Assembly (NCBI GenBank): GCA_028288775.1
Contig: JAQGHP010000801.1
Span: 1-10,635, forward strand
From: Phycisphaerales bacterium
GTDB taxonomy: Bacteria > Planctomycetota > Phycisphaerae > Tepidisphaerales > Tepidisphaeraceae
DNA length: 10,635 bases
Direction of reading: 5' to 3'
The notes below the pieces were generated by a model that ran no database searches, was not told where the DNA came from, and saw only the letters and a list, made by a program, of their open reading frames with translations. This document shows, piece by piece, positions 6,614 through 10,635 of this stretch. Both the position numbers and the translations under genes were made by a program. Within the stretch, counting starts at the first letter, position 1. Every line of letters starts with the position of its first letter.

Positions 6614-6626
6614 GAGCGGAAGGGTA
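6614..6626 (-). promoter_or_regulatory. Possible -10 box of a leaderless fuconate dehydratase transcript
   Basis: On the minus strand TACCCT is followed by seven bases and then the ATG at 6613, with no ribosome binding site in between. The match to TATAAT is poor (T, A and T of the outer positions), and no -35 box is visible in the GA-rich upstream DNA. Confidence 0.25.
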
Positions 6627-6667
6627 GCAGAGGGAGGAGATGGAGGGGAGGAGGCGGAGGAAGAAGA

Positions 6668-6695
6668 GCCAGAAGCCAGAAGCCAGAAGCCAGAA
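6668..6695. repeat. 7-bp tandem repeat (gccagaa) x4
   Basis: Four perfect copies of gccagaa lie upstream of the fuconate dehydratase gene, next to a purine-rich stretch (6620-6667, ggaggagatggagg-like). Like the 7-bp repeat in glcF, it looks like a short dispersed simple repeat. It may be a variable-number site. Confidence 0.85.
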
Positions 6696-6739
6696 AATAC
6701 TAAGCAAGTAACAGCGCCGCGGGTTTTTGAATTCCGTCT

Positions 6740-6767
6740 TCTCTGCGATCTCTGCGTCTCTGCAGCG
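6740..6767. repeat. Degenerate 9-bp periodic repeat (tctctgcga)
   Basis: Three units, tctctgcga, tctctgcgt and ctctgcagcg, stand in a row between the outer-membrane gene and the fuconate dehydratase gene. They resemble in design the CCGCGAAG and CGCCAAG blocks before glcE. Confidence 0.7.
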
Positions 6768-6794
6768 AACAATTCCTAGGGCGATCGACTCGCT

Positions 6795-8120
6795 TTAGAA
6801 CGCCTGGCCCAGGTTGGCCCAGATGGAATAGCCTTCGTTGGAGATGGCGATGTCGAAACGGAAAAGGGTGTCCTTGGAGAGGACGCGGAGGCCGACGCCG
6901 GCGTCAGCTTTCATGTTGTGGAACAATTTGTCGAACGAATATTCGTCCGCGACGCGGCCGCCTTCGACGAAGACCACGAACTGCATCCAGGAAATGTCGG
7001 CGGGTTTGAGCAGCGGGATTTTGCCCAGCGGGTTCCATTCGGGAATGAGCCGCAGCTCGGCGGTGCCGTAAATCGCGGCGCGGTCGTGAAAGCGGTTTTC
7101 CGGGAAGCCGCGCAGGCGCGCCGGGCCGCCGAGCGTAGCGCCTTCGTAATACGGGGGGGCGTCTCGAACGACCCGCGTGTTTTCGTTGCCGGTCTGCTCC
7201 CAAGTCGGGGAGTAGCTGGACCACACATCGAGCGCCAGAACCTGCTGACGGAAAACTCTCGACCGGCCCAGCGGGACGTATTGGCTGAATTCGCCTTCGA
7301 GCACGGTCCATGGATTGGAACTGCGGAAGATCCCGAAGTCGCGGCTGAGGGTGAAGCGCGTGACGTTGCCGGAGGAAGGGTTCAGCGGAAAGTCGGAGTT
7401 GTCGTAGGTCACGCCCAGGCGCACGCCGTTGGTGTCGAAATGCTTGCGGGGAACTTCAGTGTTGCGGAGGTCCTGGTATTCGAAGAAGGGAGTGATCTGT
7501 GCGAACGTGCGGCCGGTGGCCAGGGGGTTCCAACCGTTTCCGCCGGTGAAGCCGGAGACGGGGATGCCGCCTTCAAGCACGTACTTGTTGATGATCGTTT
7601 CGCGGCCCCCGCCGATGGGAAGCAGATACTTGAGGGTGACGTGGCCCCAGGTGTCGTTGAGGGTGGTGTCTACGAAATCGCTGGGGGTGGAGTGGTTGCT
7701 GCCCGGCGTCTGGTTGGGGAATCCCGGTGCGCCCAGGACATACGCTTCGTATTCGGTGTAGCGGAAGTAGGCCAGTTCCCAGTCGAGAAACAGGCGATTG
7801 ATGGGCTTGATCTGAAAGTTATCCATGCCGCCGAGCAATCCGTAGGAGCTGTTGCTGCTTCCGAGCGCAAGGCCGAAGAAATCGGTCTGGGGTTGGATAA
7901 TGCCCGAGGCGTCGCCGGCAAATCCGCCTGCCAGTCGATAAGGGTCGGAATAGAATGCGAAGGGAAGGGCCGTGAAACCGGGGTCGTACCGGTGCGGGTC
8001 ATGTGCGTCTTCGAGGACGTACTGCCCGCGCGCGACAGAGGCCATGGCGATGAAAAGATATAGCGAAGCCGCCAGCCCCCACGGGACCAAATTGCCGGCG
8101 GCGGCACGACGACCGTTCAT
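6795..8120 (-). CDS. Omp85/BamA-like outer-membrane beta-barrel protein without POTRA domains
   Basis: A 441-residue exported protein with the C-terminal barrel features of the bacterial surface antigen (Omp85) family. A signal peptide spans about residues 1-32 (hydrophobic WGLAASLYLFIAMASVA, ending near ARGQ). The rest alternates polar and nonpolar residues as in beta strands. LGGPARLRGFPENRF (330-344) contains the conserved RGF motif of the sixth barrel loop and is followed by the strand AIYGTAELRLIPEW. FVEGGRV (384-390) and the end FRFDIAISNEGYSIWANLGQAF (420-441), with terminal Phe, match the last strands and the barrel-assembly signal. No POTRA domains fit between signal and barrel, so it is a single-barrel outer-membrane protein, perhaps a pore or secretion-related channel; the substrate is unknown. 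The start at 8120 is chosen for its signal peptide; the open frame to 8627 adds no export signal and is rejected. There is no Shine-Dalgarno sequence. Confidence 0.8.
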   Translation of the reverse strand: MNGRRAAAGNLVPWGLAASLYLFIAMASVARGQYVLEDAHDPHRYDPGFTALPFAFYSDPYRLAGGFAGDASGIIQPQTDFFGLALGSSNSSYGLLGGMDNFQIKPINRLFLDWELAYFRYTEYEAYVLGAPGFPNQTPGSNHSTPSDFVDTTLNDTWGHVTLKYLLPIGGGRETIINKYVLEGGIPVSGFTGGNGWNPLATGRTFAQITPFFEYQDLRNTEVPRKHFDTNGVRLGVTYDNSDFPLNPSSGNVTRFTLSRDFGIFRSSNPWTVLEGEFSQYVPLGRSRVFRQQVLALDVWSSYSPTWEQTGNENTRVVRDAPPYYEGATLGGPARLRGFPENRFHDRAAIYGTAELRLIPEWNPLGKIPLLKPADISWMQFVVFVEGGRVADEYSFDKLFHNMKADAGVGLRVLSKDTLFRFDIAISNEGYSIWANLGQAF

Positions 8121-8154
8121 TCCGGGATAGTAGTCGCGGGCACCGCCGGTGCAA
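8121..8154 (-). promoter_or_regulatory. Possible leaderless promoter of the outer-membrane protein gene
   Basis: On the minus strand TTGCAC (8154-8149) is followed by 16 bp and then TACTAT (8132-8127). Six bases (cccgga) separate TACTAT from the ATG at 8120. This is the spacing expected if transcription starts at the A of the start codon. TACTAT matches four of six positions of TATAAT, and TTGCAC three of six of TTGACA. Confidence 0.4.
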
Positions 8155-8396
8155 CCCGGCGGGCGGGCGGAAAAATTCGGGCTGCGGGAAGCGAAAGTGA
8201 TAGGAAAACAGGTTTGTTTTGGCTTGTTTGGCGCTTGGTGAATTTCGTACGAGGTGGCATGATCGCTGCCGGTGACGGGATTTAAGGCTTGAAGTTTGGC
8301 GACTCGTCCGGTACGTGTCTGGGCTGGATCGAAAAGTTGCCGGACGAATGGGGGGCAGTTGATAGCTTGTTGGCCTTCTGGATGAGGAGTTACGAC
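8155..8396. other. Intergenic region between divergent genes
   Basis: This DNA lies between the outer-membrane gene (minus) and the tiny membrane protein gene (plus). It is lower in GC around 8165-8230 (gaaaaattcggg, aaaacaggtttgttttggc). A plus-strand frame opens at 8289 and runs into the tiny gene, but it has no ribosome binding site. No clear plus-strand promoter was found. Confidence 0.4.
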
Positions 8397-8501
8397 ATGA
8401 ACCTCTTGGCGGCGATCTTCGAGTGGTGGCAATACCTGCTGGTTCTCGTGCTCATCGGCCTTGTCTGTCTCTGGTGGTTCGTGCTCCGCGGCAAGGAGTG
8501 A
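8397..8501 (+). CDS. Tiny single-span membrane protein, 34 residues
   Basis: A 34-residue protein that is almost wholly one membrane helix: MNLLAAIFEWWQ, then YLLVLVLIGLVCLWWFVL, then a basic/acidic tail RGKE. The start at 8397 is supported by a strong ribosome binding site GAGGAG (8384-8389) with 7 nt spacing; the longer frame from 8289 lacks one. Three aromatic clusters (WW, Y, WWF) sit at the two membrane interfaces, as in real transmembrane peptides. Its function is unknown. It could be a small accessory subunit of a membrane complex or a hydrophobic toxin-like peptide; neither can be shown from this sequence. It is divergent from the outer-membrane gene and convergent with the 86-residue gene, with only 8 bp between the stops. 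Confidence 0.65.
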   Translation: MNLLAAIFEWWQYLLVLVLIGLVCLWWFVLRGKE

Positions 8502-8509
8502 GGCCGTCG

Positions 8510-8770
8510 CTACGCGACACCTTCGATGCTGATCACTTCGCCTTCCGCGAAATGACGGAGGCCGCGGTGGCGTCCGATCCACGCATGGCCGTCGATCGCG
8601 GGAGTGAAGCCCAGCGCCTCGAGCCAATCATGCACATCCGCCTCGCTGACGGTTTCGCCGTCGAGCCCCGCCTCGATGTTCGCGCGAAGGCGGCCGAGGT
8701 CGAACACAACTTTGCACGATTCGACCAATCGTCGGTGGTCGGCGGGCCTTGTCCCCGTAATCAAACTCAC
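8510..8770 (-). CDS. Hypothetical protein, 86 residues
   Basis: I do not recognise this small soluble protein. It is acidic and contains GETVSEADVHDWLEALGF (38-55), followed by TPAIDGHAWIGRH and a hydrophobic end EGEVISIEGVA. The middle reads like a short helical segment and the end like a beta strand. The start is a GTG at 8770 supported by AGGAG (8783-8779) 8 nt upstream. The gene runs convergently towards the tiny membrane protein gene; their 3' ends nearly touch, so antisense overlap of the two transcripts is likely. A hairpin lies about 55 bp upstream (8824-8842). No signal peptide or membrane segment is visible. Confidence 0.65.
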   Translation of the reverse strand: MSLITGTRPADHRRLVESCKVVFDLGRLRANIEAGLDGETVSEADVHDWLEALGFTPAIDGHAWIGRHRGLRHFAEGEVISIEGVA

Positions 8771-8823
8771 GGCTTTTTCTCCTGCAACCCCGAGGGGCGC
8801 GCTACGTGTCGGTCCGGGGTCGA

Positions 8824-8842
8824 GGCCCGGCTACATCGGGCC
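8824..8842. repeat. GC-rich hairpin upstream of the 86-residue gene
   Basis: ggcccg at 8824-8829 pairs with cgggcc at 8837-8842 around a 7-base loop (gctacat). On the minus strand it would lie in the 5' leader of the gene starting at 8770 if transcription starts above it. The surroundings (8805-8870) are rich in short GC palindromes and may be another dispersed repeat. Confidence 0.5.
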
Positions 8843-9234
8843 ACAACCGGCGCTCGTCGGCCAGGAGCCCTTTGCTTAAGTTTGTGACAGAGGGAATATA
8901 TCCCGCAGCCGCAAATTGTTGATGCAAATCTTGCGCCACCGCAGGAAAGACATTCATGGTCGGTCGGCGGTGGAGATGGAATCCGGGTGCGCGTCCGCGC
9001 GCAGAAATACCGGGAAATGCAGTGTGCGCTTGTCGCGTCGAGATCACGGTTTTTTCCCACCACGTTGTTTCGGGGGATGCTCGCAAACGGGAAACGGCGG
9101 CGTTCTTGCCTAAACGCCGGGCATGTCCGCCTCCCATCGTAGTAACTCTTGAAACGAAAGTTCGCGTTCTGTTAGGAACAGCATGTAAGTCGCTCCGGGC
9201 ATCCGTTGCGTGACGGGCGTCCGAAGCACCGTAA
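8843..9234. other. Intergenic region with no recognised gene
   Basis: No convincing gene is seen here. Visible items are a near-palindrome gggaatatatccc (8892-8904), which could be an operator or -10 region, and two small hairpins. One has a 7-bp stem cggcgtt/aacgccg at 9098-9119; the other is ctgtt-agg-aacag at 9169-9181. Open frames on both strands translate to Arg/Ser/Pro-rich sequence without family features. Confidence 0.4.
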
Positions 9235-9723
9235 ATGTTCCTGACGGGGTGTGCGATGAACTGCGTAGAAATCAAGGCAGGCGGTCGGCGGAATGGACTA
9301 AGCATTCTCCAAGAATCGCGACTTCGCGAGCGGCTTCGCCGCGAAGTGCCCAGCGAGCCATGGCTGGAGGCGCAGTTCTCGAGCTTCACCGAGACCGACG
9401 GGCGGGGCAGGCAATCGGTTCGCCGGGTGCATAACCCGTCGGCGTTTCCGCCGGGGGGGCAGCAGACCGGGATGGTCCGCTGCCCTCTCTGTGGCGTGTT
9501 CACGCCGCCGATTGCATTTGAAGCCGGCGCATGTCTCGATCACGCGGAGCACGAAAGCTGGGGTGCGTCACCTTCGGCGTTAGCGATCCGCGGCTTGCAA
9601 TTTCGGAATCTGCGGATGGCGGACGAGCCGCTTCTCCCGGAGACAACCGCCGCCCTGCGGAGCGAAATTCTGCACTTCGAGCTGAATCCGTTGCAGGCGA
9701 AGAAAAGACGGCGGAAATTTTAA
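9235..9723 (+). CDS. Hypothetical protein with a possible zinc site
   Basis: A 162-residue cytoplasmic protein of unknown function. The middle contains C83-PL-C86, then 13 residues, C100, H103 and H106 (CPLCGVFTPP ... ACLDHAEH). That is a plausible single zinc-binding site of the type CxxC...CxxH. The N-terminal third is Arg-rich and helical (about 26-37, ESRLRERLRREV), and the end is basic (KKRRRKF), which would suit nucleic-acid binding, but this is inference. Codon third positions are mostly G or C over the whole frame, which supports coding. The start is uncertain: ATG 9235 or 9256 are both possible and neither has a good ribosome binding site. It stands between two long intergenic regions with no close partner; the beta-helix gene starts 300 bp downstream on the same strand. 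Confidence 0.55.
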   Translation: MFLTGCAMNCVEIKAGGRRNGLSILQESRLRERLRREVPSEPWLEAQFSSFTETDGRGRQSVRRVHNPSAFPPGGQQTGMVRCPLCGVFTPPIAFEAGACLDHAEHESWGASPSALAIRGLQFRNLRMADEPLLPETTAALRSEILHFELNPLQAKKRRRKF

Positions 9724-10023
9724 GCGAGGAGCGGCGTTTGTCGATTTGGGTAATATGTGGCGACTGCATGATCTGCACCGATAAGGAAGGCATCGAAAAT
9801 TGAGCCCGTTCCCGGCAAGAAACAGTGTTTTCGGGCTGATGCACTGAGATTTCGGCGTGAATGTTCTTGCGAGAGCGGCCCCGGGCGTGTAAAGTCCCGC
9901 ATCTTCCGGGTCGGCAGCCCGGATTGCCCACGTTATCCAAGATAGCAAACCCGTTTTCGCTCGCCGGCCGCAGATTCCGCACCTTGGCGCTGCGCGACCG
10001 ACCCGTTGTTTGGAGGTCGAGTG
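9724..10023. other. Intergenic region upstream of the beta-helix gene
   Basis: No gene is supported here. A weak inverted repeat agcccg (9803-9808)/cgggct (9832-9837) follows the upstream gene, and a hairpin tccggg/cccgga lies at 9905-9923. The region ends with a strong ribosome binding site GGAGG at 10012-10016. No clear promoter boxes were found. Confidence 0.4.
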
Positions 10024-10635
10024 ATGAAGGTACGTCGCCGCGCGCACGGCACAAAGTTTGCCGCGCAATCTCCCCGTGTAAATTCCAGCAAAATACGTGC
10101 CGCATTGGGCGGGGCCGCGCGCATGCCGCGCCTCGCCAGGCTTCGGGCGGCCATCGAGACGCTCGAAACCCGCGATTACCTATCCGTCAGTCTTGATCCG
10201 AACGGCTGGACGGTTATTACGCCCAGCACCGATTCGCGACAGATTTACGTGAGCAGCTCGGGCGGGTCCGACAATAATAACGGCCTGTCGGCGGCGACAC
10301 CCGTGGCTTCCATCAATAAGGCGTACAGCCTTCTCCGCAACGGCTTCCCCGATTGGATCCTCTTCAAACGCGGCGACACGTTCCACGGGAACTTTGGCTA
10401 CTTCAATGATTCCGGCCGCAGCACGCAGGAGCCGGCGGTGCTCACCGCGTACGGGGACACGTCGCTCCCCCGGCCCGTCATAGACGCCGGCGTTTCGACC
10501 GCGTTCGCCGGCGGAGCGATGATCCAGCACCTGGATATGCTCGACTTGAGCTTCACCAGCTCCACCCACAACCCGACCAGCCCCAATTTCACCGGACAGG
10601 GTAGCTATGGCATCTATGATCTGGGCACCCTCAAT
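10024..10635 (+). CDS. Large surface protein with LEPR-XLL-like motif and parallel beta-helix start (partial)
   Basis: The gene is cut by the window end; 204 residues are visible and no stop is met. The N-terminus is very basic (MKVRRRAHG), and around residues 40-55 comes AAIETLETRDYLSV. This fits the LEPR-XLL-type motif that planctomycetes place near the start of many large exported proteins, in place of an ordinary signal peptide. IYVSSSGGSDNNNGLSAATP (about 74-93) and the following IN.AYSLL...FPDWILFKRGDTFHG are the typical opening of right-handed parallel beta-helix proteins of the pectate-lyase-like fold. A surface-bound or secreted carbohydrate-related protein is likely; the enzyme type cannot be read from this part. 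The start at 10024 follows GGAGG with 7 nt spacing; the GTG at 10021 is a closer, less likely alternative. Asn/Ser/Thr-rich sequence at the end (SFTSSTHNPTSPNFTG) is usual for such surface proteins. Confidence 0.8.
   Translation, partial: MKVRRRAHGTKFAAQSPRVNSSKIRAALGGAARMPRLARLRAAIETLETRDYLSVSLDPNGWTVITPSTDSRQIYVSSSGGSDNNNGLSAATPVASINKAYSLLRNGFPDWILFKRGDTFHGNFGYFNDSGRSTQEPAVLTAYGDTSLPRPVIDAGVSTAFAGGAMIQHLDMLDLSFTSSTHNPTSPNFTGQGSYGIYDLGTLN

Noticed and set aside
6614..6772. Longer start for the fuconate dehydratase at 6772
   Set aside because: The extra residues come from the gccagaa and tctctgcga repeats and the purine tract; the family N-terminus begins at 6613.
6918..8063. 381-residue plus-strand open frame
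   Set aside because: It mirrors the outer-membrane barrel gene on the other strand and shows no family features.
8121..8627. Longer start for the outer-membrane protein at 8627
   Set aside because: It would bury the signal peptide at residue 170 and overlap the tiny membrane gene, which has its own ribosome binding site.
8802..9503. 233-residue minus-strand open frame
   Set aside because: Arg/Ser/Pro-rich, without motifs, and antisense to the probable zinc-site gene at its end.
9500..10105. 201-residue minus-strand open frame
   Set aside because: Composition is atypical for a protein and it overlaps the ribosome binding site and start of the beta-helix gene on the other strand.

Overview
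The window looks like chromosome of a high-GC planctomycete, probably of the Phycisphaerae type; this is inference. Three things support it. The last gene starts with a planctomycete-style LEPR-XLL-like export motif (ETLETRDYLSV) in front of a parallel beta-helix region. There is a Gram-negative type outer-membrane barrel and a secreted protein. The spaces between genes are full of short periodic and palindromic repeats, of a kind that I recall as abundant in planctomycete genomes. No rRNA, tRNA, CRISPR array, transposase or integrase was seen.

Layout, plus strand first. After a repeat-rich leader (1-203) comes a small two-helix potassium-channel-like protein (204-656). A 326-bp repeat-filled gap follows. 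Then come glcE (983-2347) and glcF (2332-3684), which overlap. They encode the FAD-binding and iron-sulfur subunits of a glycolate oxidase. The catalytic subunit glcD is not in the window, GlcE lacks the N-terminal part of its FAD domain, and both genes carry in-frame repeat insertions.

The minus strand then carries three separate genes. The outer-membrane Omp85-like barrel is at 8120-6795. L-fuconate dehydratase is at 6613-5309. A secreted protein with three internal repeats is at 4846-3881 and runs convergently into glcF. The 462-bp gap between the dehydratase and the secreted protein holds a nested inverted array of a composite GC-rich repeat.

To the right, a tiny membrane protein (8397-8501, plus) faces an 86-residue hypothetical (8770-8510, minus), with only 8 bp between their stops. 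A probable zinc-binding hypothetical (9235-9723) follows. Last comes the beta-helix surface protein (10024 onward), cut off by the window end.

Functionally, the recognisable enzymes are oxidation of glycolate and breakdown of L-fucose through L-fuconate. Both substrates are typical algal products, so a lifestyle on algal exudates or fucose-containing polysaccharides is a reasonable guess, but the genes do not form one operon. The main points of interest are the invasion of both glycolate oxidase genes by dispersed repeats, the missing FAD-domain start of GlcE, and three genes with a -10-like box 6-7 nt before the start codon and no ribosome binding site, which suggests leaderless transcripts.
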